From assembly GCA_965656935.1 (NCBI GenBank), contig CBFHMG010000002.1, forward strand, positions 1 to 64,000: a DNA stretch of 64,000 bases, read 5' to 3'. Of the stretch, positions 51,247 to 60,043 are shown piece by piece. The DNA is from M30B80 sp965656935. Lineage in GTDB: Bacteria; Pseudomonadota; Alphaproteobacteria; Rhodobacterales; Rhodobacteraceae. The translations under genes and the position numbers were made by a program. The first letter of the stretch is position 1, and every line of letters starts with the position of its first letter. Below the pieces are notes generated by a model that did not search any database, had not been told where the DNA came from, and was given only the letters and a program-made list of their open reading frames with translations.

Positions 51247-52320
51247 ATGGACGGATTGAATGAGCTGCGCGGCAGCTGGCTGGAACGGATTGCAGGCGCC
51301 ACGGATGAATCCGCGCTCGAAGATATGCGCGTGGCCGCCCTTGGCAAAAAGGGTGAGATCAGCCTGAAGATGCGCGAGCTTGGCGGCATGTCGCCTGAGG
51401 AACGTCAGGTGGCGGGCCCCGCGCTCAACGCATTGAAGGACGAGGTTGGCGCAGCCCTTGCGGCTAAGAAAGCCGCCCTTGGGGATGCTGCGTTGGATGA
51501 GCGTTTGAAGGCCGAATGGCTGGATGTAACCCTGCCCTCGCGCCATCGTCGTGTCGGAACCATCCACCCTGTCAGCCAAGTGACCGAGGAAGTCACCGCG
51601 ATCTTCGCGGATATGGGGTTTGCCGTGGCCGAAGGCCCGCAGATCGAAACCGATTTCTACAATTTCGATGCGCTTAATATTCCGGGCCATCACCCTGCCC
51701 GCGCCGAGATGGATACGTTCTATACCCATCGCGCCGATGGCGATAACCGCCCGCCGCATGTCCTGCGCACCCATACCAGCCCCGTGCAAATCCGCTATAT
51801 GGAGGCCCATGGTGCCCCTTGCCGGATCATCGCTCCGGGCCGTGTGTATCGCGCCGATTATGACCAGACCCATACGCCGATGTTCCATCAGGTCGAAGGT
51901 CTGGCGATTGATAAGGATATCTCGATGGCCAATCTGAAATGGGTGCTTGAGGAGTTTTTCTCGGCCTATTTCGGCACGCAGGTCCGCACCCGTTTCCGCG
52001 CATCGCATTTCCCCTTCACCGAGCCATCGGCCGAGGTGGATATCCAATGCTCATGGGAAGGCGGCACCGTGAAGGTTGGTGAGGGCAATGACTGGCTCGA
52101 GGTTTTGGGCTCGGGCATGGTTCACCCCAAGGTGCTGCAAGCAGCCGGTGTTGACCCCGAGCAATGGCAGGGCTTTGCCTTCGGCATGGGGATCGACCGT
52201 ATCGCGATGCTCAAATACGGCATCCCCGATCTGCGCGCCTTCTTCGACAGCGACCTGCGCTGGCTGCGCCATTACGGCTTTGCCAGTCTGGATATGCCAA
52301 GCGTGCATGCAGGCGTGTAA
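51247..52320 (+). CDS. pheS: Phenylalanine--tRNA ligase alpha subunit
   Basis: 357 residues. N-terminal coiled coil (ATDESALEDMRVAALGKKGEI...), then class II catalytic motifs: HPVSQVTEEVTAIFADMGF, TSPVQIRYMEA, GRVYRADYDQTHTPMFHQVEG and motif 3 GFAFGMGIDRIAMLKYG. It charges tRNA-Phe as the alpha2beta2 enzyme with PheT. pheT follows about 110 bp later; the gap contains an AAGGGCC/GGCCCTT dyad. Confidence 0.97.
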   Translation: MDGLNELRGSWLERIAGATDESALEDMRVAALGKKGEISLKMRELGGMSPEERQVAGPALNALKDEVGAALAAKKAALGDAALDERLKAEWLDVTLPSRHRRVGTIHPVSQVTEEVTAIFADMGFAVAEGPQIETDFYNFDALNIPGHHPARAEMDTFYTHRADGDNRPPHVLRTHTSPVQIRYMEAHGAPCRIIAPGRVYRADYDQTHTPMFHQVEGLAIDKDISMANLKWVLEEFFSAYFGTQVRTRFRASHFPFTEPSAEVDIQCSWEGGTVKVGEGNDWLEVLGSGMVHPKVLQAAGVDPEQWQGFAFGMGIDRIAMLKYGIPDLRAFFDSDLRWLRHYGFASLDMPSVHAGV

Positions 52321-52428
52321 CAGCGCCCTGCGCGCCGCCTGACAACTACCTAGCAAGGGCCGAGGCCCTTCCAATTAAAGGCCTACTGCGATAATCGCAT
52401 GCGCGAATGCGCGAAGGGAGTGCAGCAG

Positions 52429-54837
52429 ATGAAATTCACCCTATCCTGGCTCAAAGAGCATCTCGACACCCAAGCCAGTGTCGATGACATCACCGAGGCC
52501 CTCACCGATCTGGGGCTGGAAGTGGAAGGCGTGGAAAACCCTGCGGCCAAGCTGGAAAGCTTTACCCTTGCCAAGGTCAAGGAGGCCAGCCAGCACCCTG
52601 ATGCGGATCGCCTGCGCGTCTGCACCGTCGAGACCGATCAGGGCGATGCCCAGATCGTCTGCGGCGCGCCCAATGCGCGCGCTGGCATCACGGTCGTGCT
52701 TGCACGGCCCGGCGATTATGTACCCGGCATTGATGTGACCTTGTCAGTTGGCACCATCCGCGGCGTCGAGAGCCATGGCATGATGTGCTCCGAGCGCGAG
52801 CTGGAACTGTCCGAGGAACATGACGGCATCATCGAATTGCCCTCGGGCGAGGTTGGTCAGAAATTCATCGACTGGCTGGCCGCGAATGACCCCGCCAAGG
52901 TCGACCCAGTGATCGAGATTGCCATTACGCCAAACCGCCAAGATGCGCTTGGCGTGCGCGGTGTGGCCCGCGATCTGGCCGCGCGTGGCCTTGGCACCTT
53001 AAAACCTTATGAGGTGAGCGAGATTGCAGGCAGCTTCCCCTGCCCCATCGGTGTCAGCATTGCCGAAGATACGCGCGAGGTTGCCCCGCATTTCACAGGC
53101 CGCGTGATCCGTGGCGTCAAGAACGGCCCCTCGCCCGCTTGGTTGCAGGACCGTTTGCGCGCCATTGGCTTGCGCCCGATCTCGGCCTTGGTGGATGTGA
53201 CCAATTTCTTCACCTATGACCAGAACCGCCCGCTGCACGTCTTTGATGCCGATAAGGTGCAGGGCGATCTGCGCGTACACCGCGCAGAAGGTGGCGAGGA
53301 GATGCTGGCGCTGGATAAAAAGACCTATAGCTTCAAGGCGGGCCATATGATCATCTCGGATGATCGTGGCCCTGAAAGCATCGCGGGCGTCATGGGCGGC
53401 GAAGAAAGCGGCTGCACCGAAGAGACGGTCAATGTCTTCCTTGAAAGCGCTTATTGGGACATGGTCCAGATCGCCTATACAGGCCGTGATCTGAAGATAA
53501 ATTCCGATGCGCGCTACCGTTTCGAGCGCGGCGTTGATCCTGAATACACCCGTCCGGGTCTTGAGGCCGCAACCAAGATGATCCTTGATCTTTGCGGTGG
53601 CGAAGCCTCCGAGGTCGTCGAAGCGGGTGCCGCGCCCAAAACCGCGCGCAGCTATCCCCTCAACACCAAACGCGTGATCAGCCTTGTCGGCATGGATATC
53701 CCGAAGGAAGAACAGGTCCGCATCCTGACCTCGCTCGGTTTCTCGGCCACCGGCACAGGCGATGTGATCGAGGTTTGGGTGCCCTCGTGGCGGCGCGATG
53801 TTCAGGGCGAAGCCGATTTGGTCGAAGAGATCGCGCGCGTGGCCTCGCTGACCAAATTGCAGCCTGTGCCCTTGCCGCGCCCAAGCGCAGGCGTGCCTTC
53901 GGCGGTGCTGACCCCGATGCAAAAGCGCGAACGCAGCGCGCGGCGCACCATTGCAGCGCTCGGCTATAATGAATGCGTGACCTATAGCTTCATCGACAAG
54001 GCCAGCGCCGAGTTGTTCGGCGGCGGCTCGGATGCGACGATGCTGGAAAACCCCATCTCCTCCGAAATGAGCCATATGCGCCCCGCCTTGTTGCCTGGCC
54101 TGTTGCAAGCCGCTGCCCGCAATCAGGCGCGCGGCATGATGGATCTGGCCCTATTCGAGGTGGGCGCGGCCTTCCAAGGCGGCGAGCCTGGTGAGCAACA
54201 TCTGCAAGCAGCGGGTATTCTGGTCGGACATTCGGGGCCGCGTGATCCGCTTGGCGCGCGGCGCGCCGTCGATGTGTTTGACATCAAGGCCGATGCCGAA
54301 GCCGCCCTTGCAGCGATTGGCGCGCCTGCCAAAGCGCAAATTCTGCGCAATGCGCCTGCATGGTGGCATCCTGGGCGCTCGGGCGTGATCTGCCTTGGCC
54401 CCAAAAAGGTGCTTGGTATCTTTGGCGAATTGCACCCCAAAATTCTCAAAGCCATGGATGTGAAAGGCCCCGCAATGGCCTTTACCCTCTTCCCCGAAGA
54501 TGTGCCCATGCCGCGCAGTGCAAATGCCAGCCGTGGGGCCTTGGCGATCAGTGATCTGCAATCGGTCGAGCGTGATTTTGCCTTTGTTGTTGATGCACAG
54601 GTCGAGGCGCTTGATTTGGTCAATGCAGCCGCAGGTGCCGATAAGGCGCTGGTTCAAGAGGTGCGTGTCTTTGACGAATTCATCGGCGGCAGCCTTGGCG
54701 AAGGCAAGAAATCCATCGCCCTAGCCGTGCGTCTGCAACCTAAGGATAAAACCCTGACCGAAGAAGAGATCGAGGCCGTTGGCGTCAAGATCATCGAAAA
54801 GGTCAGCAAGGCCACTGGTGGCACCCTCAGGGGCTAG
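52429..54837 (+). CDS. pheT: Phenylalanine--tRNA ligase beta subunit
   Basis: 802 residues from ATG 52429. MKFTLSWLKEHLDTQ is the usual start; a tRNA-binding EMAP-like domain follows (residues about 40-150, AKVKEASQHPDADRL), then B3/B4 editing (about 215-390), B5 and the core, ending with the FDX-ACB anticodon domain (DLQSVERDFAFVVD...KSIALAVRLQP). In full length for the family. Pair of pheS. Confidence 0.97.
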   Translation: MKFTLSWLKEHLDTQASVDDITEALTDLGLEVEGVENPAAKLESFTLAKVKEASQHPDADRLRVCTVETDQGDAQIVCGAPNARAGITVVLARPGDYVPGIDVTLSVGTIRGVESHGMMCSERELELSEEHDGIIELPSGEVGQKFIDWLAANDPAKVDPVIEIAITPNRQDALGVRGVARDLAARGLGTLKPYEVSEIAGSFPCPIGVSIAEDTREVAPHFTGRVIRGVKNGPSPAWLQDRLRAIGLRPISALVDVTNFFTYDQNRPLHVFDADKVQGDLRVHRAEGGEEMLALDKKTYSFKAGHMIISDDRGPESIAGVMGGEESGCTEETVNVFLESAYWDMVQIAYTGRDLKINSDARYRFERGVDPEYTRPGLEAATKMILDLCGGEASEVVEAGAAPKTARSYPLNTKRVISLVGMDIPKEEQVRILTSLGFSATGTGDVIEVWVPSWRRDVQGEADLVEEIARVASLTKLQPVPLPRPSAGVPSAVLTPMQKRERSARRTIAALGYNECVTYSFIDKASAELFGGGSDATMLENPISSEMSHMRPALLPGLLQAAARNQARGMMDLALFEVGAAFQGGEPGEQHLQAAGILVGHSGPRDPLGARRAVDVFDIKADAEAALAAIGAPAKAQILRNAPAWWHPGRSGVICLGPKKVLGIFGELHPKILKAMDVKGPAMAFTLFPEDVPMPRSANASRGALAISDLQSVERDFAFVVDAQVEALDLVNAAAGADKALVQEVRVFDEFIGGSLGEGKKSIALAVRLQPKDKTLTEEEIEAVGVKIIEKVSKATGGTLRG

Positions 54838-54860
54838 GCTTCAGCGAAAAGGCGGTACAA

Positions 54861-55310
54861 ATGGGATTGAAAGTTTACCTCTCAGGCGAAATCCACACCG
54901 ATTGGCGCGAGCAGATCATCGCAGGTGCTGAAGGGCTTGATGTGTCTTTCTCCTCGCCCGTGACCGACCATGCCGCCAGTGATGATTGCGGCGTGGCCAT
55001 CCTCGGGGCCGAAGAGAATAAGTTCTGGCATGATCATAAAGGCGCGAAGGTTAATGCGATCCGCACCCGCAAAGGCATCGAGGAAGCCGATATCGTCGTA
55101 GTGCGCTTTGGCGAGAAATATCGCCAATGGAATGCGGCTTTTGATGCCGGTGTCGCCGCAGCGCTTGGCAAATCGATCATCGTGTTGAACCTGCCTGAGC
55201 ACCAGCATGCCTTGAAAGAGGTTCATGCCGCAGCCCTTGCCGTGGCCGAAGAGCCTGCTCAGGTCGTCCAGATCCTGCGCTATGCCCTGACAGGTGAATT
55301 GCCCGCCTGA
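54861..55310 (+). CDS. YtoQ family protein
   Basis: 149 residues: VYLSGEIHTDWREQIIAGAE, SPVTDHAASDDCG, ADIVVVRFGEKYRQWNAAFDAG. The fold is that of nucleoside 2-deoxyribosyltransferase-like proteins and this is the YtoQ subgroup. Function unknown. Start after AAGGCGG; 23 bp from pheT and probably co-transcribed. Confidence 0.88.
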   Translation: MGLKVYLSGEIHTDWREQIIAGAEGLDVSFSSPVTDHAASDDCGVAILGAEENKFWHDHKGAKVNAIRTRKGIEEADIVVVRFGEKYRQWNAAFDAGVAAALGKSIIVLNLPEHQHALKEVHAAALAVAEEPAQVVQILRYALTGELPA

Positions 55311-55442
55311 ACGGGTGGCCCACAAACCTTAATAACGATTCACAAATGTTCGATTTTCGGGCATGGTCACCCAGTGCCAAAGTTGGGGGCATGCGTATCG
55401 CAAGACCTGCGAGCGTATCAAATACTGGAAAAGGGACGACCA

Positions 55443-55871
55443 ATGCTTAACGAATTTAAGGACTTTATCGCCAAGGGCAATGTCATGGACATGGCCGTAG
55501 GTATCATCATCGGCGCGGCTTTCACCGCGATTGTGGCATCGCTGGTGGGCGATCTGATCAATCCGATCATCTCGTTGTTCATGGGTGGCGTAGACTTCAC
55601 CAATTGGTTCTACACACTTGATGGCAGCGAATACGGAACTTTGGCCGAAGCAACCGAAGCAGGCGCCGCAGCCTTTGCAATCGGCAATTTCATCATGGCA
55701 ATCATCAACTTCCTGATCATCGCCTTTGTCGTCTTCATGCTGGTCAGAAGCGTAAACCGCGTCAAAGAACAGGCCGCGAAAGAGGAAGAAGCAGCGGCAG
55801 AAGAAGCTCCTGCAGGACCTACCGAGCTGGACATTCTTATGGAAATCCGTGACGGCCTGAAAAAGGGCTGA
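55443..55871 (+). CDS. mscL: Large-conductance mechanosensitive channel
   Basis: 142 residues from ATG 55443 (MLNEFKDFIAKGNVMDMAVG). Helices about 15-42 and 78-104 enclose a periplasmic loop, and the C-terminal part has a charged Glu/Ala helical bundle (KEQAAKEEEAAAEEAPA). It opens under membrane tension to relieve osmotic downshock. Own terminator downstream. Confidence 0.96.
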   Translation: MLNEFKDFIAKGNVMDMAVGIIIGAAFTAIVASLVGDLINPIISLFMGGVDFTNWFYTLDGSEYGTLAEATEAGAAAFAIGNFIMAIINFLIIAFVVFMLVRSVNRVKEQAAKEEEAAAEEAPAGPTELDILMEIRDGLKKG

Positions 55872-55892
55872 GCTTTCAAACTATGACAGAAG

Positions 55893-55923
55893 CGGCCCGC
55901 CAGAATATGGCGGGCCGTTTTCG
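55893..55923 (+). terminator. Terminator of mscL
   Basis: CGGCCCGCCA and TGGCGGGCCG (10-bp stem, five-base loop GAATA) followed by TTTTC, 21 bp after the mscL stop. Confidence 0.92.
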
Positions 55924-56017
55924 TTCCGGAGCTCTCACATGATGGCGTGCCGTCTCCCCTTGCCAATGACGCAAAATTCTTCGCAATATTTGGCAATTAG
56001 CGGGAGAAACTTTCAAT

Positions 56018-56479
56018 ATGAATGATCTGGACGATATTGATCTGCGCATACTCCGAGTTTTGCAAAAGAATGGCCGCATCACCCATTCCGAGCTGTCCGA
56101 GCAAGTGAACCTGTCACCATCAGCCTGCCACAGGCGGGTGCAGCGGCTTGAGCAGACGGGGATCATCGGGGATTACGTGGCCCTTCTGGATGCGCGATCG
56201 GTTGCGCGGGCCACCACCGTTTTCGTCGAGATCAGCCTCAGCGGGCAAGCCGATGAATTGCTTGATGCCTTCGAGAAAGCCGTTGCCAAGGTTCCAGATG
56301 TGCTTGAATGCCATCTGATGGCGGGGTCGGCGGATTACCTTCTGAAGGTCGTGGCCCGTGACGCAGAGGAATTCGCGCGTATCCACCGCCAATCCCTCGC
56401 GCGGCTTCCGGGCGTGTTGAAGATGCAATCAAGCTTTGCGCTCAAGACCGTATCCAAGACCACGGCCTTACCGATCTAG
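56018..56479 (+). CDS. Lrp/AsnC family transcriptional regulator
   Basis: 153 residues. N-terminal HTH (LRVLQKNGRITHSELSEQVNLSPSACHRRVQRLEQTG in total, recognisable by LSPSACHRRVQRLE) and a C-terminal RAM ligand-binding domain (VLECHLMAGSADYLLKVVARD). The classical Lrp pattern suggests it senses an amino acid. It converges with azlD: the stops share the four-base palindrome CTAG at 56476-56479. A regulatory link to the branched-chain amino-acid exporter is inference. Confidence 0.93.
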   Translation: MNDLDDIDLRILRVLQKNGRITHSELSEQVNLSPSACHRRVQRLEQTGIIGDYVALLDARSVARATTVFVEISLSGQADELLDAFEKAVAKVPDVLECHLMAGSADYLLKVVARDAEEFARIHRQSLARLPGVLKMQSSFALKTVSKTTALPI

Positions 56480-56805
56480 CCGAGCAAGAAGGCAAGCCCA
56501 TAAAGCGTGGCCATGCCTGTGCCAATCGCGGCCAAAGCGTTTTTGGTCAGGTAGCCCACGGCCAAGGCAACCGCCGCCGCACTCAGGCGTGCGGGGTCCA
56601 GTTCGCCCCCAGTCGCCTCTGGCCAGAGAACCAAGGGCGTGATGATCGCAGGCAGAACGGCAACGGGCGTATAGCGCAAATGCCGTAAGGCCCATTCAGG
56701 CAGCTCGTGGTCGCCCAACAATCCAAGAAAGGAAAAGCGGATAAGGAAGGTGCCGATCCCCAAGATCGCGATGATCAGCCAGATTTGCGCGTCGGAATAG
56801 GTCAT
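56476..56805 (-). CDS. azlD: AzlD-type branched-chain amino acid export subunit
   Basis: 109 residues with four helices: WLIIAILGIGTFLIRFSFLGL, RHLRYTPVAVLPAIITPLVLWP. It partners the larger AzlC permease. I start at ATG 56805, which overlaps the AzlC stop by four bases; an earlier frame start would lie deep in azlC. Confidence 0.9.
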   Translation of the reverse strand: MTYSDAQIWLIIAILGIGTFLIRFSFLGLLGDHELPEWALRHLRYTPVAVLPAIITPLVLWPEATGGELDPARLSAAAVALAVGYLTKNALAAIGTGMATLYGLAFLLG

Positions 56806-57521
56806 ACCCGCTCTCCTTTTGACAGGGTCATCCGCCGCTCGATCTCGGCCCCGACCATCATCGCGGCCCCTGCGGCAATCAGCAGCCACAGATTATAGGG
56901 CATCCATGCCAGCAGGATCGACAAAACAACCGCCGTCAGCGCCGCGGCCAAATGCGCAACCGTGCGCAAGGCAGGGGCGACAAGGGCAAGAAAGGTAATC
57001 GGCACAGCGAAATCCAGCGCAAATTCAGGGGGAATAGTGCTTCCCAAGACAGCGCCTGCCCATGTCGCCAGATACCAAAACGGGCAAATCGGCGTCGCGG
57101 CGCCAAAGAAATACAGCACCTTCCAACGCACAGGCGCTTTGGGTTGGTCTTCGAATTTCTGGATCGAGAGGGCATAGGTCTGATCAACATTGAAATAGGC
57201 AATCAGGGCGCGCTGCCACACAGGGGCGGGGCCAAGATGCGGCGCGAAAGATGCCGAATACATCGCCATGCGCAAATTCACGGCCAAGGCCGAAACGAGG
57301 ATAACGACCAACGGCGCATTCTCGGTCATCAATTGCAGCGCCGTGAATTGGGAGGCCCCCGCAATCACCAAGACAGAAAACCCCATGACCTGCGATAGCG
57401 GGAGGCCCGTTTCAGTCGCAACGACCCCAAAAAGCAGGCCAAACGGCGCTACAACCAGCAAGAAGGGCAGGCCCGCAATAACACCCTGAAAATAGGGATT
57501 TTTGGAATTGATGGATTGCAT
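56802..57521 (-). CDS. azlC: AzlC-type branched-chain amino acid export permease
   Basis: 239 residues from ATG 57521 (after GAGG). FFQGVIAGLPFL-type N-terminus, VIAGASQFTALQLM, NLRMAMYSASFAPHLG and FNVDQTYALS are AzlC signatures; about seven helices. AzlCD exports branched-chain amino acids or analogues. The order azlC-azlD with ATGA overlap shows co-translation, and the convergent Lrp gene may control it. Confidence 0.93.
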   Translation of the reverse strand: MQSINSKNPYFQGVIAGLPFLLVVAPFGLLFGVVATETGLPLSQVMGFSVLVIAGASQFTALQLMTENAPLVVILVSALAVNLRMAMYSASFAPHLGPAPVWQRALIAYFNVDQTYALSIQKFEDQPKAPVRWKVLYFFGAATPICPFWYLATWAGAVLGSTIPPEFALDFAVPITFLALVAPALRTVAHLAAALTAVVLSILLAWMPYNLWLLIAAGAAMMVGAEIERRMTLSKGERV

Positions 57522-57629
57522 CACAAGCCTCAAAGCTTTTGTGGACAAGGATCAGTTATCTGTCCGAGACTGGGGATGCAATCGGAGCCTGACATATCCC
57601 ATGATTAACACTGGAAATGACCAAGCGAA

Positions 57630-58244
57630 ATGACGGGGCCTGCCTGCATGATACTGGCTGGCGGGGCCGCACGTCGCATGGGCGGAACCCCCAAAGGTCT
57701 TGAGCTTTTGGGCGATAAACCCGTGCTGGCTCATGTGGTTGAAAGGGTCGCCCCGCAAGCGGGGGTTTTGGCTTTGAACTCCAATGCCGACCCTGCGCTG
57801 TTTGACGCTTTTGACCTTCCGATCATCCCTGATGCACCCCCCCTTGGGCGCGGGCCTTTGGCGGGTGTCTTGGCCGCCATGAAATGGGCCCATGCGCTTG
57901 GGTATAAACAGGTTGCAACCGTTGCATGGGATACGCCCTTTTTGCCGACCGACCTCATGGCGCGTCTAACACAGGCGCAGCAGGGCCAAAACATGAAGAG
58001 CGTCATGGCCGCGACCCGTGATGCCGAAGGGCGGCTCTGGCGGCATCCAACGGCCAGTCTTTGGCCCACGCATCTGCATGATGATCTGGAGACGGCCCTA
58101 GCAGTGGGCACCCGCAAAGTCTCGGCTTGGGCCGAACTGCATGGCGTAGATCTGGTTGAATTTCCGACAGGCAGGCCTGACCCGTTTTTCAACATCAACA
58201 CGCCCGAGGACCTCGCCCAAGCGCAAACCTATCTTGAAAGGTGA
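57630..58244 (+). CDS. mobA: Molybdenum cofactor guanylyltransferase
   Basis: 204 residues. ILAGGAARRMGGTPKGLELLG is the GTP loop (recognisable by LAGGAARRMGG), WDTPFLPTDLM and RPDPFFNINTPEDL the metal and C-terminal motifs. It attaches GMP to molybdopterin to form the bis-MGD cofactor. Single gene, divergent from azlC. Confidence 0.94.
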   Translation: MTGPACMILAGGAARRMGGTPKGLELLGDKPVLAHVVERVAPQAGVLALNSNADPALFDAFDLPIIPDAPPLGRGPLAGVLAAMKWAHALGYKQVATVAWDTPFLPTDLMARLTQAQQGQNMKSVMAATRDAEGRLWRHPTASLWPTHLHDDLETALAVGTRKVSAWAELHGVDLVEFPTGRPDPFFNINTPEDLAQAQTYLER

Positions 58245-58265
58245 AACTGGCCCAAGCGCGTGGCG

Positions 58266-59321
58266 TTAATCGAATGCGCCTGTCACGCGGCCAAGCAGCA
58301 TGAAGGCGCGGGCCGTGCGCGTATCGGTTAGCCGCACGATTTCTTCATCCGAGGCGTTTTTCTCGAACTCCACGAAGGTCTTGTCGAACTGGCGCAAGAA
58401 GTGATGCACCGCATCCTTAAACACCATGTCCTGCTTCATGCGCCCTGCCGAAAGCGCGAGCGATGAACGGTCTCGCACACCGCCAAGGGCTGCCACACTG
58501 CGTCCACGTTCACCCGCAGCGAACTGGCGCCAAATCTCAGGGCGGGCACGATCAGGATTGAGGTCATCAACATAGATGCCATCTTGGCTGAGCAGGGTCA
58601 GCACATCTTGGCTTGCGCGCACAAGGAGCCGTGTCGCGGGGTCTTCCAACGCACGGCGAAGGGTGCGGAAGCCTTCCTTGTCATGTTCGTTTTCGGGAAA
58701 ATCCAGCGCCTTGATGAAATCGGCAACCGAGATCGGTTCCTTCAAGTCCTCGGCCCGCGTCCCCAAGCCCAAGCTGGTTTGCGGATTGTCGCTGTCCGGC
58801 TCGGGAACAACGACGGCGGCGCGCTCTTCGGGGGGTTTTACGTTTCGCAGCGAGGTGAAGACGGCAAGCTGTGACTGCGTCCTGCGTTGCGCCTCGGCAA
58901 TCTCTTCGAGCTTTTTTACCACGGCAGGGCGCAGATCTGCCTCGTCATGCTGATGCCTCTCGAAATGGCTGGCCCGCAAGCCATCAATCGAGCTTTGGAT
59001 ATGCATCACCTCTTCGCGCATGACCCGAGCCGAACGCGCAGCAGAGGCCACAACCCAGATCAAAGCAATGGGCATGATGACGGCGACCAAAGTGATCACC
59101 GCGTTCAAGGTGTTTTGATCACCACCTGCCATTTCCGAGGGGCCAAAGAACAAAAACCCGATCGCAACCAACCATGCGAGCGTCAAAACAAGCGCGATAA
59201 TCTCGCCGCTTGAAATGCCACTGCGGCTCTTTGGGGTGGGGTGGATGCCAAGCTCTGCCACGCCCGGCGTTTTGGGCTCACTCGCGGATATGGATCGCGG
59301 GGGCAGGCTTGGATCAGGCAT
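58266..59321 (-). CDS. Two-helix inner-membrane protein, family unknown
   Basis: 351 residues: an N-terminal disordered part, two helices (about 40-60 and 72-92), a coiled coil (95-150, with LRPAVVKKLEEIAEAQRR), a proline/acidic linker and a C-terminal helical domain (ADFIKALDFPENEHDKEGFRTLRRALEDPATRLLVRASQDVL, recognised by pieces). I cannot name the family. Its start overlaps the greA stop by one base (TAATG), so translation is coupled to greA. Confidence 0.75.
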   Translation of the reverse strand: MPDPSLPPRSISASEPKTPGVAELGIHPTPKSRSGISSGEIIALVLTLAWLVAIGFLFFGPSEMAGGDQNTLNAVITLVAVIMPIALIWVVASAARSARVMREEVMHIQSSIDGLRASHFERHQHDEADLRPAVVKKLEEIAEAQRRTQSQLAVFTSLRNVKPPEERAAVVVPEPDSDNPQTSLGLGTRAEDLKEPISVADFIKALDFPENEHDKEGFRTLRRALEDPATRLLVRASQDVLTLLSQDGIYVDDLNPDRARPEIWRQFAAGERGRSVAALGGVRDRSSLALSAGRMKQDMVFKDAVHHFLRQFDKTFVEFEKNASDEEIVRLTDTRTARAFMLLGRVTGAFD

Positions 59322-59791
59322 TAGATATACGACACTTTAACGACTTCGTAGTCGCGGCTTCCACCGGGTGTTTTTACCTCGATACTGTCGCCTTCTTCCT
59401 TGCCGATCAAAGCGCGGGCAAGGGGCGATTTCATATTCAACAGGCCGTTCTCCAAATCAGCTTCGGGCTCGCCTACGATCTGATAGGTTTTTTCCTCATC
59501 GGTGTCCTCATCGACAAGCACCACAGTTGCCCCGAACTTGATCGCACCCGAAAGCGTTTTCGGGTCGATGACCTGTGCAAGGCTTAGCGTCCCCTCAAGC
59601 TCTTTGACGCGGCCCTCGATGAAAGACTGCTTTTCACGGGCCGAGTGGTATTCCGCGTTTTCCGACAAATCGCCATGCTCGCGCGCTTCGGCAATCGCTC
59701 TGATGATCGCGGGCCGTTCGACCGATTTCAGATTTTTCAGCTCCGCATCAAGGATTTGGTAGCCCTTGGGCGTCATCGGTATTTTTTCCAT
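59321..59791 (-). CDS. greA: Transcription elongation factor GreA
   Basis: 156 residues: MEKIPMTPKGYQILDAEL, REHGDLSENAEYHSAREKQSF and IVGEPEADLENGLLNMKSPLARALIGK (in part). N-terminal coiled-coil and C-terminal FKBP-like domain are complete. It rescues backtracked RNA polymerase. ATG 59791; upstream frame starts are not preceded by a ribosome site. Confidence 0.96.
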   Translation of the reverse strand: MEKIPMTPKGYQILDAELKNLKSVERPAIIRAIAEAREHGDLSENAEYHSAREKQSFIEGRVKELEGTLSLAQVIDPKTLSGAIKFGATVVLVDEDTDEEKTYQIVGEPEADLENGLLNMKSPLARALIGKEEGDSIEVKTPGGSRDYEVVKVSYI

Positions 59792-59896
59792 GGAGAACTC
59801 GGCTAAATGGGCAATTGTGGTTCTATGTATAGCCCATGACGTTAGGGCCATCATCACGTAGATTCAACGGGGGTTATCGGCCTAAGCGAAGGTAAA

Positions 59897-60043
59897 TCAG
59901 CCTAGGCGGATAAGGCCCGTTTCAACCATGATCGGGATGGATGGGCTATGATCCGCGCTAGAGACTGGCGTGATCGGGTCGCCATCGGCCCCGCAAGCGG
60001 CCAGCAACAGGCCAAAGGAAAGCGCCACGATAATTCGGATCAT
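59897..60043 (-). CDS. 48-residue lipoprotein overlapping argH
   Basis: M-I-R-I-I-V-A-L-S-F-G-L-L-L-A-A-C: a signal peptide with lipobox LAAC (Cys17), then about 31 residues (GADGDPITPVSS...ETGLIRLG). The ATG at 60043 overlaps the argH stop by four bases (ATGA). Small lipoproteins in this position are widespread in Rhodobacterales, so I believe it despite its size. Role unknown; the short mature tail may simply hang from the membrane. Confidence 0.8.
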   Translation of the reverse strand: MIRIIVALSFGLLLAACGADGDPITPVSSADHSPSIPIMVETGLIRLG

